Shown: positions 44,217 through 54,311, counted from the stretch's first letter. The stretch: 64,000 nucleotides of DNA from Vibrio campbellii CAIM 519 = NBRC 15631 = ATCC 25920 (GCF_002163755.1 NZ_CP015864.1:1178001-1242000); one strand, 5' to 3'. Notes: a model not told the origin generated them from the letters alone. Numbers and translations: made by a program.

Positions 44217-44300
44217 CCTATTCCCAATCAAGGATAACCTTGCCAGACATCCCGCTACGCATGACGTCGAAGCCTTCTTGGAAGTCATCAATCTTGTAGT
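44217..44300. repeat. attR core in the 3' end of tdh
   Basis: Partner of the attL copy at 4402-4485. The TAG stop and last codons of tdh to the left of the crossover come from the phage. Confidence 0.85.
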
Positions 44301-45249
44301 GATGGGTGATGATCGGTGAGAGATCCAAGCCAGATTGAATCAAAGAAGCCATCTTGTACCAAGTTTCGAACATTTCACGGCCGTAGATACCTTTGATCAC
44401 CAAGCCTTTGAAGATAACTTGGTTCCAGTCGATACCCATGTCTGATGGTGGAATGCCTAGTAGTGCAACACGACCACCGTGGTTCATTGTGGTTAGCATT
44501 GAGTTGAATGCGGCTGGGTTACCAGACATTTCTAGACCTACGTCGAAGCCTTCTGTCATGCCTAGCTCAGACATGACGTCTTCTAGCTTCTCTTCAGCAA
44601 CGTTTACTGCGCGTGTTACGCCCATCTTACGAGCAAGTTCTAGACGGTATTCGTTCACGTCTGTGATCACTACGTGGCGAGCACCAACGTGCTTCGCAAC
44701 TGCAGCAGCCATGATACCGATTGGGCCAGCACCTGTGATAAGCACGTCTTCGCCTACTAGGTCGAAAGAAAGCGCGGTATGTACTGCGTTACCAAACGGG
44801 TCAAAGATAGACGCTAGATCGTCAGAGATGCCTTCAGGGATCTTGAACGCGTTGAACGCTGGGATCACTAGGTATTCAGCGAATGCACCTTCACGGTTAA
44901 CGCCCACACCAATCGTGTTACGACATAGGTGAGTACGGCCGCCACGACAGTTACGACAGTGACCACACGTGATGTGACCTTCGCCAGATACGCGGTCACC
45001 GATTTCAAAGCCACGAACTTCCTGACCAATCGCAACCACTTCGCCCACGTATTCGTGACCGACAACCATAGGCACTGGAATTGTCTTTTGTGACCATTCG
45101 TCCCAGTTGTAGATGTGTACGTCTGTACCACAGATAGCGGTTTTCTTAATTTTGATCAGAATGTCGTTATGGCCAACTTCAGGTTTATCAACCTCAGTCA
45201 TCCAAATGCCTTGTTCAGGCTTTAGCTTTGATAATGCTTTAATTTTCAT
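44218..45249 (-). CDS. tdh: L-threonine 3-dehydrogenase
   Basis: The 343-residue zinc alcohol dehydrogenase family protein oxidises L-threonine to 2-amino-3-oxobutyrate with NAD. ATG 45249 (MKIKALSKLKPEQGIW) gives the normal family length; the open frame to 45300 is an extension without a leader. Visible motifs: CGTDVHIYNWDEW (catalytic zinc Cys), VGHEYVGEV, the four-Cys structural zinc loop CGHCRNCRGGRTHLC, and GAGPIGIMAAAVAKHVG for NAD. The C-terminus is rebuilt by the prophage without loss of residues. Confidence 0.97.
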   Translation of the reverse strand: MKIKALSKLKPEQGIWMTEVDKPEVGHNDILIKIKKTAICGTDVHIYNWDEWSQKTIPVPMVVGHEYVGEVVAIGQEVRGFEIGDRVSGEGHITCGHCRNCRGGRTHLCRNTIGVGVNREGAFAEYLVIPAFNAFKIPEGISDDLASIFDPFGNAVHTALSFDLVGEDVLITGAGPIGIMAAAVAKHVGARHVVITDVNEYRLELARKMGVTRAVNVAEEKLEDVMSELGMTEGFDVGLEMSGNPAAFNSMLTTMNHGGRVALLGIPPSDMGIDWNQVIFKGLVIKGIYGREMFETWYKMASLIQSGLDLSPIITHHYKIDDFQEGFDVMRSGMSGKVILDWE

Positions 45250-45305
45250 AGTATTCACCAAATATTGCCCCGCTCTATGCGTGACAAAAAATTCTTTCAT
45301 CTAAT

Positions 45306-45382
45306 GCGTTTAAAGAAGAAATAAAGGCTTTACCCATGAGCCGACTCAGAAGAGTTGGGAAAGCCTTTTTATCTTTAAACGC
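45306..45382. promoter_or_regulatory. Long hairpin between kbl and tdh
   Basis: GCGTTTAAAGA (45306-45316) pairs with TCTTTAAACGC (45372-45382), and AAAGGCTTT..CCCA with TGGG.AAAGCCTTT inside. Read leftwards from kbl, it ends next to an A/T-rich stretch. It may be a terminator, partial attenuator or RNA-processing site within the operon. Confidence 0.65.
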
Positions 45383-45453
45383 AAGCGCTTTTCTCATTCC
45401 CATCTAATCCCTCTCCTCTGCTTTAGAGGAAGGCTGGGAAGGGAGAACAAAAC

Positions 45454-46647
45454 TTAGATGATACCCATGTCCTTACCAACTTGGATGAACGCGTCGATTG
45501 CACGGTCTAGTTGCTCACGAGAGTGCGCTGCAGACATTTGAGTACGGATACGCGCTTGACCTTTTGGTACAACAGGGAATGAGAAGCCGATTACGTAGAT
45601 GCCTTTCTCTAGAGCGCGCTCTGCGAATTCTGCTGCTACTTTTGCGTCACCAAGCATGATTGGAATGATTGCATGGTCAGCACCACCCATTGTGAAACCA
45701 GCATCTTCCATGCGAGTACGGAAGTGTACTGCGTTTTCCCATAGACGGTCACGTAGGTCACCGCTCTCTTCTAGTAGGTCTAGAACGCGGATAGAAGCGC
45801 TTACGATTGCTGGTGCAACAGAGTTAGAGAATAGGTATGGACGAGAGCGCTGACGTAGCCAGTCAATCACTTCCGCTTTACCAGACGTGTAACCGCCTGA
45901 AGCGCCGCCCATTGCTTTACCTAGCGTACCAGTGATGATGTCGATACGGTCAACCACGTTGTGGTGCTCGTGCGTACCTGCACCTGTTTTACCCATGAAG
46001 CCAACAGCGTGAGAATCATCAACCATAGTCAATGCACCGTACTTCTCTGCTAGGTCACAGATAGCTGGTAGGTTTGCTACTACACCGTCCATTGAGAACA
46101 CGCCGTCCGTTACGATAAGAATGTGGCGAGCGCCTGCTTCTTTCGCAGCAATCAGTTGTTGCTCTAGCTCTTCCATGTTGTTGTTCGAGTAACGGAAACG
46201 CATTGCTTTACATAGACGAACACCGTCGATGATTGACGCGTGGTTTAGTGCATCAGAGATGATTGCGTCTTCTTTACCTAGAATCGTTTCAAATAGGCCC
46301 GCGTTTGCGTCGAAACATGATGTGTAAAGAATCGTGTCTTCTTTACCCAGGAACTTAGAAAGCTTCTGCTCAAGCTCTTTGTGGATGTCTTGAGTACCAC
46401 AGATGAAACGTACTGAAGCCATACCAAAACCGTGCTCGTCCATGCCTGCTTTACCCGCTTCGATAAGCGCTGGGTGGTTAGCAAGACCAAGGTAGTTGTT
46501 CGCACAGAAGTTCAGAACTTCTTCACCAGTAGAGATTTTAACCGCTGCTTGCTGCTGAGACGTGATGATACGCTCTGCTTTGTAAAGGCCTTCCGCCTTC
46601 ACTTCTTCAATTTGCTGTTCAATCTGTTGGTAAAATGCAGAAGACAT
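45454..46647 (-). CDS. kbl: 2-amino-3-ketobutyrate CoA ligase (glycine C-acetyltransferase)
   Basis: A 397-residue alpha-oxoamine synthase from ATG 46647 (AGGAAGGAA upstream). It converts 2-amino-3-oxobutyrate and CoA into glycine and acetyl-CoA. Motifs include NYLGLANHP, DDSHAVGFMG and TLGKAMGGASGGY with the PLP lysine. With tdh it forms the threonine degradation operon, 204 nt apart. Confidence 0.97.
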   Translation of the reverse strand: MSSAFYQQIEQQIEEVKAEGLYKAERIITSQQQAAVKISTGEEVLNFCANNYLGLANHPALIEAGKAGMDEHGFGMASVRFICGTQDIHKELEQKLSKFLGKEDTILYTSCFDANAGLFETILGKEDAIISDALNHASIIDGVRLCKAMRFRYSNNNMEELEQQLIAAKEAGARHILIVTDGVFSMDGVVANLPAICDLAEKYGALTMVDDSHAVGFMGKTGAGTHEHHNVVDRIDIITGTLGKAMGGASGGYTSGKAEVIDWLRQRSRPYLFSNSVAPAIVSASIRVLDLLEESGDLRDRLWENAVHFRTRMEDAGFTMGGADHAIIPIMLGDAKVAAEFAERALEKGIYVIGFSFPVVPKGQARIRTQMSAAHSREQLDRAIDAFIQVGKDMGII

Positions 46648-46710
46648 TCGCAATTCCTTCCTGTTTATTTTGTCGAGTTTTTACTCGATTAGAATGAGGT
46701 TGAGCCTTTA

Positions 46711-46726
46711 TGTGACGGGCATCACA
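46711..46726. promoter_or_regulatory. CRP site upstream of kbl
   Basis: TGTGACGGGCATCACA is a perfect TGTGA-N6-TCACA site 64 nt upstream of the kbl start. A candidate -10 (TCTAAT on the reverse strand, near 46689-46694) would place the site near the usual activating position. cAMP-CRP control of threonine degradation is plausible. Confidence 0.8.
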
Positions 46727-46859
46727 GGCATTTACTTATCAATTAAGTGTAGTGTAATTCAAGGAAGGAAAAACGATTATCCCTCAAGGTGGAAAAGCAT
46801 TAATGAATCCTAGGCACGAATCCAATTAATGCTTTTCTATGAGGTTGTAATGAAAGGAG

Positions 46860-49187
46860 TTATAGCCAAGTTGGCTTAGCTAAAAGTGCTTCAAAGTCCT
46901 TAGCGGGTAATGGTCGGCTATAGTGGAAACCTTGCCCGAACTCACAGTTTAGGTTTTTCAAGTAATCCACATGACGCTGTTCTTCGATGCCTTCTGCAAC
47001 AATCTTCAGATTCAGCGCTTTCGCCATCGCAATAATCACGTTCACAAGCTCACGGTCGGACTCATTCTCAAACATGTTCTGCAAGAAGCTGCGGTCGATC
47101 TTAAGGCGATCAAACGGGAACTTCTGTAAGTAACTCAACGCCGAGTAACCCGTACCGAAATCATCAATGGTGAGCTTAGCGCCCAGTGCTCGTAAGTTGT
47201 CTAACATCTCCATCAGGTCGCTACTGTGGTTGAACAACAAGCTCTCTGTCACCTCTACATCAAACAATTCAGGTGACAAGCCCGACTCTTCTATGTGCTG
47301 CTTGATCTGTTCGAAAAGTCGATCGCAGTATCTAAACTGCACACTTGAGAAGTTTACCGACACAAACAGAGGAGCAACGTCCTGCCACTGTGCCGCCTGT
47401 TGGCAAGCTTGACGAATCGCAAAGTCGCCCAGCTGATGAATCAGACCGTTCTTTTCGGCGATGGAGATAAACTCTTCTGGATTCACAAAGCCAAACTTCT
47501 CGTCGTTCCAACGCATCAGAGCCTCTGCACCAACAATGACGCCGCTATCGAGATCGATAATAGGTTGGTAATACAGCTCAAGAAGATCATGAGAAATGGC
47601 GTGACGAAGACGACTTTCGTGCTCTAGGAAGCGCTGTAAATCTTGGTTCATGTTGTGATCATAGAAGCAGAAAGCGTTACGGCCATCTTGTTTCACTCGG
47701 TACATCGCCATGTCCGCACACGCCAGTAGCTGCTCTGCATTGTCGCCATCTTCAGGGAACACCGACATACCGACACTCGCCGATAGGAAGAACTCGTGGT
47801 TTTGCCAAACGAACGGCTCGTTGAATACCGACAGCACGGTAGCTGCAAAACGTTTTGCGCTGTCGGCATCTTGTAAATCAGGGATAACCAACAGGAATTC
47901 ATCACCGCCAATGCGTGCCAACAGATCGGTTTTACGTACTGCGTTGTGCAATCGCTCTGCCGCCAGCTTTAACACTTCGTCACCAACGAAGTGCCCCATT
48001 GAATCATTGATTTGTTTAAAGTGATCAAGGTCGATAAACATGACCAGTACGTTTGATTTCATTCGCTCTGCGCGTGACAACTCTAATTCCAAACGTTCAG
48101 AACCATAAACACGGTTAGGCAAACCAGTAAGTGCATCATGTTTGGCTTGATATGCCAGTTCCATCTCGGACGATTTACGGCGCTCAATTTCACTGGTTAA
48201 ACGCTCGTTTTGCTGAGACAAGAAATCTTTACGCTTTTTCTCTTCTTCCAGTTTGATTTTCAGTTCGACGCGAGTGTTATTAAGCGTGAATGCGTACAGT
48301 AGCCCAACGACAATCATGATAGCGAGAACACTCAAACCATTGATGAACAGACGAGAGGTGTAGATGTCACGTTCACTTAATGACTCAAACCACGCCATTA
48401 ATTTAAAGTGATGATGTTCGATCGGAACTTCAAAGTAGATTTTTTGCTTTAACTCTTGAGCTAATGCTTCTGGTGCCGTGATGCTTTCTTGTTCTAGTTT
48501 GCGACTGATCGAGTCCCACACTTCCATTTCAACATCATTGATCTTCAACACCATACGACTGTAGCTGTCTTCGTGTTCCTGATTAGTCAGTTGGGAAATC
48601 ACCACTTGTTTGTTGATGTCTGCAATCAAGTAGCCAACGGGCTTACCAGAAAACATCACTTGCTTAACCACTTGAATAAGGACTTTGCCGCCCTCTCGTA
48701 TCGCTCTGACTTCTTCAGGGTGATCGTACTCGTTAAGCAGTCGGGAAGTGTCTATGCGGTGATCGGTTTTTTCGCCAGTGGTCACAATAGTAGAGCCATC
48801 TAACCCGATTAGTGTCAGCTTTTTATATATGATTTGATTATTGACGGTTTTCGCTTCTGCTTTCTCTTGGAGCTTACGCTTCAAATTGATCAAGCTCGCG
48901 CCTAACCCGTATTCCATCGACATCCCGGAAGCAAGGTTGGCAAAAAAAGTCTGCACCGTTTTATCGGTGGATAAATGATCGACATCTTCGCTGGAAAGCG
49001 TAAATAAATTATCAAGGGTACCTGCGTAACTTTTCACCTTTAAGTCGAGTTCTCGGTGTTGTGAATCTTTTAATTTATTTTGACCTAAACTCGTTACCGT
49101 AATAATCATCGCCAAGTAGAGCGACACTAAAATCGCACTAATGGTGATGATTCTTTGACTTGATATTTTTTTTACAGACTTTCTCAT
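46860..49187 (-). CDS. Membrane GGDEF-EAL cyclic-di-GMP protein
   Basis: A 775-residue protein: an N-terminal membrane helix (about 14-35), a periplasmic sensor of about 240 residues, a second helix (about 277-300), a coiled linker, then GGDEF (RIGGDEFLL, intact) and EAL (GAEALMRW, with DDFGTGYSAL and EGIEEQ intact). Both making and breaking cyclic di-GMP are possible. Its start overlaps the stop of the periplasmic binding protein gene, so that protein may feed the sensor domain. Confidence 0.93.
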   Translation of the reverse strand: MRKSVKKISSQRIITISAILVSLYLAMIITVTSLGQNKLKDSQHRELDLKVKSYAGTLDNLFTLSSEDVDHLSTDKTVQTFFANLASGMSMEYGLGASLINLKRKLQEKAEAKTVNNQIIYKKLTLIGLDGSTIVTTGEKTDHRIDTSRLLNEYDHPEEVRAIREGGKVLIQVVKQVMFSGKPVGYLIADINKQVVISQLTNQEHEDSYSRMVLKINDVEMEVWDSISRKLEQESITAPEALAQELKQKIYFEVPIEHHHFKLMAWFESLSERDIYTSRLFINGLSVLAIMIVVGLLYAFTLNNTRVELKIKLEEEKKRKDFLSQQNERLTSEIERRKSSEMELAYQAKHDALTGLPNRVYGSERLELELSRAERMKSNVLVMFIDLDHFKQINDSMGHFVGDEVLKLAAERLHNAVRKTDLLARIGGDEFLLVIPDLQDADSAKRFAATVLSVFNEPFVWQNHEFFLSASVGMSVFPEDGDNAEQLLACADMAMYRVKQDGRNAFCFYDHNMNQDLQRFLEHESRLRHAISHDLLELYYQPIIDLDSGVIVGAEALMRWNDEKFGFVNPEEFISIAEKNGLIHQLGDFAIRQACQQAAQWQDVAPLFVSVNFSSVQFRYCDRLFEQIKQHIEESGLSPELFDVEVTESLLFNHSSDLMEMLDNLRALGAKLTIDDFGTGYSALSYLQKFPFDRLKIDRSFLQNMFENESDRELVNVIIAMAKALNLKIVAEGIEEQRHVDYLKNLNCEFGQGFHYSRPLPAKDFEALLAKPTWL

Positions 49188-50116
49188 ATATTTTTCTTAC
49201 TATCTTCTAAGAAGTAGTCATTATAGAAATAGTAAATAGATGGGTAGTATTTCTCGACCAAGGCTTGGTAAGTCCCATCTTGCTTAATTGAATTCAAATA
49301 TTGGTTAAATGCGGCTTTTAGTTCAGGAGAGCCCTTACGGAAAGCCACTGCCATTTGTTGGTTTTCTGAAATTGGACCAATGACTTTGATCTCACCTGGC
49401 CACTTCTCTAATGCAATCAATGTGTCTGCCACATCTAACAACGTACTCTCGGCATCGTTTTTCATTATGGCGGGCACCATCTCATTCAAACGACGCTGGC
49501 CATCGGGCAGGATCACCTTCGCACCGGTGTCATATAAATTGTAAAGGTTTGGATCTAGGCAAGAGTGCTCCATCGCGAGTACTTCGCGTCCGTTAATGAG
49601 CGCTTTCACTTTATTAATGTCTTGTTCCACGGAGCCTGTTGGTGTGATCGGCGTTAGCGTTGAATCTGTTCGAGCGATCAACCATACCGCAGAAGGAAAG
49701 TAATCATCTGAAAAATCGATCACGTTTTTACGCCAGTCGAGGATAGTCACACCATTCGCAATCAGGTCACCTTCCACTGCCATCTTCTCACCAACGACAA
49801 GCTGCGCATCTTTGTACTCAACTTTCTGGCCTGTCAGCTTACCTACTACGTTGTTCCATTGCGCTGGTACGTATTGATAGCGAACGCCGAGAGATTTTGC
49901 GAACCCTTTTATGATATCGACATCAAGACCGGTCAGTGTCTGCATTTCGCCTTGGTCAATGTACGAAACGAAGTTCGCATAAGGTACACCGATATGACGT
50001 AGCACACCTCGATCTTTGATGTCTTGCAGATCGCCAGCCGAGACAGAAGTCGACATAAATGATGCCACCCCAATGGCAAGTGCCGTCATGGTTCGTTTGA
50101 TTGTTTTCACTGACAT
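49184..50116 (-). CDS. Periplasmic amino-acid-type substrate-binding protein
   Basis: A 310-residue SBP_bac_3 protein with a signal peptide (MSVKTIKRTMTALAIGVASFMSTSVSAG), then DIKDRGVLRHIGVPYANFVSY and TGLDVDIIKGFAKSLGV. No permease or ATPase gene is near, and it overlaps the GGDEF-EAL gene by 4 nt. It probably senses a ligand for that protein and does not drive transport. Confidence 0.9.
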   Translation of the reverse strand: MSVKTIKRTMTALAIGVASFMSTSVSAGDLQDIKDRGVLRHIGVPYANFVSYIDQGEMQTLTGLDVDIIKGFAKSLGVRYQYVPAQWNNVVGKLTGQKVEYKDAQLVVGEKMAVEGDLIANGVTILDWRKNVIDFSDDYFPSAVWLIARTDSTLTPITPTGSVEQDINKVKALINGREVLAMEHSCLDPNLYNLYDTGAKVILPDGQRRLNEMVPAIMKNDAESTLLDVADTLIALEKWPGEIKVIGPISENQQMAVAFRKGSPELKAAFNQYLNSIKQDGTYQALVEKYYPSIYYFYNDYFLEDSKKNI

Positions 50117-50177
50117 GGTGAATATCCCTCTCTTCTACAAAGAGCCCATTAAAGGGCGCTTTGACAGTTCAACAAGG

Positions 50178-51578
50178 TTAGAACGAGTAGTAAAGATCCG
50201 TAATCGCTTCCACAAGACCTTCCACATCTTTCTCATCATGGAATAAATGAGTCGAGATGCGCAGTGCTTGCGTTTCGTAAGCGTCCTCTTTGTACAGCTT
50301 GAAGTTTGTTGTACGGATGATGTATCCGTATTCTTCACGAAGACGGTCACGGAACAGAGTCAATCGCTCTTTATCTGTCACATCGCTTAATGGGTTAAAC
50401 GTTGTTAGACCACTGGTTAAGCCTTCCACGTTTGGCGAATACATCTGAGCATGTGGTAACGCTTCGTTAAGCAGCGTCTTACATAGATCGCTCAGCTCTA
50501 GTACACGCTCTTGAATGCGGTCACGGCCAATCTCATCCCACATCTTACAGCTATCGGCAAGTGCTTGTTTTGCTGGGTAGTTATCGTTACCAATGTATTG
50601 CATTTGCAATTGCTTGCCTAGGTGATCAGCGTGAGAAAGAGAAGAATTGATCAACCACAGTGGGTTTTCACGATCGCTCCAGTACTCATTCAAACGATTG
50701 CCGTTATCACGTACATACAAGATACCTGTCGCGCCCGGACCACACTGCCACTTATGGCCAGATCCTGCATAGAAGTCACAATCCATATCGTGGAAGTCTA
50801 AGTCGAACATACCGACAGTGTGCGCACCATCAACTAATGTTGGGATACCGTGCTGTTTTGCTAGAGAACAAATCGCTTTGGCTGGCAGCGTTGTACCTGT
50901 TTTGTAGGTAATGTGAGAGAACACGATGAGGCGAACATTATGGTGCGCTTCAATCGCTTCACGGAAGGCTTGAATGTAATCTTCTTCTGAAACCTCTTCC
51001 ATGCCCGTGAAAACAGGAAGTTGAATTTCAACGACATCGACACCGAAGCGGTGTTTTGCCACATTCATTGGTGACGTAGCAGCAACGTGTTCGTGGTGAG
51101 TAGTTAGGATGACATCATCAGGCTCGAAATGCAGACCGTTGATGATTGAACATAAACCGTCGGTAGTGTTACGACTCAAAATGATTTCGTCTGGATTAGC
51201 ACCAAAGCCTGGTGCAACGTCTGTCACCATTTCAGAAACATGAGGCCAAGCGCCAAACTTGTCTTTCATATCCCACGGGTACTTAGCAACGATTTTGTTG
51301 TTGTCTTCGTATCCTTCAAGAACATGTTTTGGCATCGAACCAGTCGTACCAATATTCATGTAAGTCGTTCGTTTATCCAATACAAACTGCTTTTGAACTT
51401 TACGCCAAAAGCGCTTATCGTTCTTTTTACCTAGACGGCTCCAGTCGATATTCGGTTCCTTTGCTTGAACAGCACCAGAAAACGCTGAAGCACTGACGCC
51501 AGCCACAACTGCACCAGTTGCACCTTTTAAAAAATTGCGGCGGCTACGATTAGTCTGAATAGATTCCTTGTCGCTCAT
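50178..51578 (-). CDS. Tat-exported class V aminotransferase
   Basis: From ATG 51578 (AAGGA upstream) the protein has 466 residues. SRRNFLKGATGAVVAGVSA is a twin-arginine signal. The rest is a class V PLP fold: DGAHTVGMFDLDFHDMDCDFYAGSGHKWQCGPGATG contains the Asp and the PLP lysine (SGHKW). Relatives include isopenicillin N epimerase-like and selenocysteine lyase-like proteins. A PLP enzyme in the periplasm is unusual. It heads the operon with the binding protein and GGDEF-EAL genes. Confidence 0.9.
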   Translation of the reverse strand: MSDKESIQTNRSRRNFLKGATGAVVAGVSASAFSGAVQAKEPNIDWSRLGKKNDKRFWRKVQKQFVLDKRTTYMNIGTTGSMPKHVLEGYEDNNKIVAKYPWDMKDKFGAWPHVSEMVTDVAPGFGANPDEIILSRNTTDGLCSIINGLHFEPDDVILTTHHEHVAATSPMNVAKHRFGVDVVEIQLPVFTGMEEVSEEDYIQAFREAIEAHHNVRLIVFSHITYKTGTTLPAKAICSLAKQHGIPTLVDGAHTVGMFDLDFHDMDCDFYAGSGHKWQCGPGATGILYVRDNGNRLNEYWSDRENPLWLINSSLSHADHLGKQLQMQYIGNDNYPAKQALADSCKMWDEIGRDRIQERVLELSDLCKTLLNEALPHAQMYSPNVEGLTSGLTTFNPLSDVTDKERLTLFRDRLREEYGYIIRTTNFKLYKEDAYETQALRISTHLFHDEKDVEGLVEAITDLYYSF

Positions 51579-52134
51579 CTTTTCGATCCTTGTCGGAAGT
51601 TTAGCCATATTATAAATTATGAATCCGTAACTATCTGTTACTAAACTAGTATTACCTAATAGACCTATAGTTTATGGGTTCTCGCTGCAATTAAGTGACT
51701 TTAGTTCCACTTTTTCATCTCGAGTGATGATATAAGCAACATTTTATACAACATTAAATAAACAACTAAACACATAACAGAGTATTCATTAAAACACTTA
51801 TTGCCAATATAAATCACAAATCAATTTATAACTTCCCTTAGGAATACAAATTAATGATTTGTAATATTTAAATCACAAATTAGACAACAAGGTTAATATC
51901 GCTTCTAGCACGTTAAATATGTAACAATATGTACCTTTTGGTTAAATTTTATTTGCATATAGTCTTTGAAAAAAATTTAATCAATTATTCAAGATAAACA
52001 TACTAAGTTGTCAAATTAGCTATTTTGGCGAGGCGTTTTTCCTAAAGCGAGAAGCCTTAAATTAGAGGCATAGAAAAACACCCAGTAGGAGGGCTTTTGA
52101 TGAATGGAGCACGGCTATGCTGAGAACAAAACGT
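51579..52134. other. Intergenic region, no gene seen
   Basis: Strongly AT-rich with many TAAAT runs. It should hold the promoter of the leftward aminotransferase operon at its left end and the terminator of the histidine kinase at its right end. I find no clear operator. Confidence 0.45.
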
Positions 52135-53507
52135 TCACACGGCTCTCAACGTAAACTTCTGTTGGTACAGACACGACGTATCGCTGGTCTCAAGATTACT
52201 GTGATGCAGCATTAATATCGATTGAACAATCTTAGTGCCTATCCCTAAAGAACCGCTCTCTGCTTCGTGCTCGATATGATTAACAAAGGTAAAATGGATA
52301 CGCGATTTATCCTCACTCAAACGCGCTTGGCAATGAACCTCCGAACCCATAGGACTATGGCGCAGCGCATTTTCTAGCAGATTAAGCACTAGGCGCTCTA
52401 GTAAACCTTTATCACCTACGGTTTGAATCTTATCGTCGACATCCATTTTCAATACGACTTCTTTGCGAGAAAACTGGCTCTGCATCGTCTCGGTACATTC
52501 GGTCATCAGTGCCTCAAGATCGACAGGTCGATACTCGTAGTTTGGTATTGGCGCTTCTTTGCGCGCCGAATCAAGCAATGAGTGCAATTGCGTTGAAAGC
52601 TTCTCACAATTTCGAAAAGCCACGTCAATCAGAGGATCGGATTCCGGATGCTGCAAACGCCACGTTTCCAAATACCCAAGTACGCTCGATAGCGGTGTTT
52701 TTAAATCATGGCTAAGTTGCAACAAGCTTTGGCGACGATGAGAAGATTGATATTCTAACTGTAAAAACTGCTGCTGAATGTGCTTCGCCATCATCTGGTA
52801 AGAGTTCGCGATCGGCACTAACTCCGGCAATTGACGAGTAAAATCGGGTTGTAGACGAAAATCATGCTCTGCTTGCTGTTGAAGCTGATTAGTGACGCGC
52901 TCAATTGGGTTCAACAAGCTGCGCTTACCAGAACATAAGCGCCCAATGCAAAGCCTAAAATCGACACCAAAACTAACCCCGCTAGCGCAATATAAGGTGT
53001 GTCGACCTGTGCGTTGGCGATGGCATCATGTCTGGTACTGCCAATCACAACATAGAGATAACCCAGGGTCGATCCAAGCTCTTCAATCGCGGCAACGGAA
53101 AACACTTTGTGCTCACCACGATTACGAGGGTCTTCACCCAAAATAGGAAAGGGTTCGTCATTTAAGAATTGCTTGATGGGCTGGAGATCCACTTTACCCA
53201 TGATCTCTGCCCCTTCTGGTGCTGCATGGGTAGTGATGTTGCCCTGACTATCAAGAAAGTAAATTTCGAAATCAGGACCGATAAGCATGAGCGTATGAAA
53301 GATAGATTTAAGCGCTTTGGGGTTGTAATCGGTACCTATCATCAATGGGCTATCATCGCGCATATGGCTTGCAAGGTCTTTGTGCAAGCTCTGCTTGGTA
53401 CGCAACTCAATCGTCTCTTTCTGCCAATTGTAAGTGAGGCCTATCACCATTGCTGCCAACAAAAACCATAAGCTCGTGAATATCACTAAGCGAGATTTGA
53501 AGCTCAT
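52135..53507 (-). pseudogene. Sensor histidine kinase, frameshifted
   Basis: Two overlapping frames make up one gene. 52911-53507 encodes the N-terminal membrane helix, a periplasmic domain and a second helix, and stops after VLVSAAC. 52135-52917 carries HAMP (LLNPIERV), the H-box LSHDLKTPLSSVLGYLE and the N-box LLENALRHSP. Adding one C after GTAAGC (about 52,927) would restore LVSRSLLNPIERV, a normal HAMP entry. A single-base deletion is therefore likely. The usual DxGxG (G1) box is also absent before GSLGIGTKIVQ. Confidence 0.8.
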
Positions 53508-53580
53508 TTTATCGCCTCCCTAAACAGCAACATTGATTGTGAGCGTGATTGAGAACATGACAATAAATAAATTCACCAAG

Positions 53581-54311
53581 TCATTGTCTAGGTTGAAATT
53601 TATACCCAACACCCCAGACGGTCTGGATGAAATGATGATCAGAATCAGACAAAGACAACTTGCTACGTAAGCGGTTGATGGTGCTACACACGGTATGGTG
53701 ATAACCGGAATGGTTGGTGTTCCAAACGTGGTCAAGCAATTCATCTTTGCTATAGACTCTACCTGGACGCGTCGCGAGGAATTGAAGCAAGGTAAACTCG
53801 GTCGCAGTGAGGGTCACATCCTTGTCATGCAAAGAGACTTGATGCAACTCTGGAATAATTCTTAACGGACCAAAATCCATCGCATCTTCTACGAGGTTTT
53901 ATCCGTTTGCACTTCCGTGGTATGGCTAACACGATGCAGTACATTGCGGACTCGCGCTTGGAACTCTAATACGCTAAATGGCTTGGTAATGTAATCATCC
54001 ACTCCCGCTTCTAAACCGTCGACTTTATCCATCTCCCCATCTCTGGCTGTCAGCATAAGTACAGGACTCCAATTTTGTTGCTGACGCAAATAATGGCAGA
54101 TGTCGAGACCATCACCGTCTGGCAAACCTCTATCAAGGATCAACAAATCAAAAGATTGCTGTTGATATTGCACTTTAGCCTCAGCGATATTCGTTGCTCT
54201 CAACACTTGATGCCCTTGAAACTTGAGATGCATTTGAACCAGCTCCGCCAAATCATCGTCATCTTCCACCAGCAAGATGTTCGCGACTAAATTGATTGCC
54301 TGTTGTTCCAT
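53581..54311 (-). pseudogene. OmpR-family response regulator, frameshifted
   Basis: The receiver (ATG 54311, LLVEDDDDL, LLILDRGLPDGDGL with the phospho-acceptor Asp, YITKPFS) stops at TAG 53889 after VQTDKTS. The winged helix (53581-53880, TATEFTLLQFLATRPGRVYSKDELLDHVW) continues in another frame. Restoring one A in the AAAA run at about 53,898-53,901 would join them through DKNLVEDAMDFGPL. Both proteins of this two-component system carry a one-base lesion. Confidence 0.8.
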
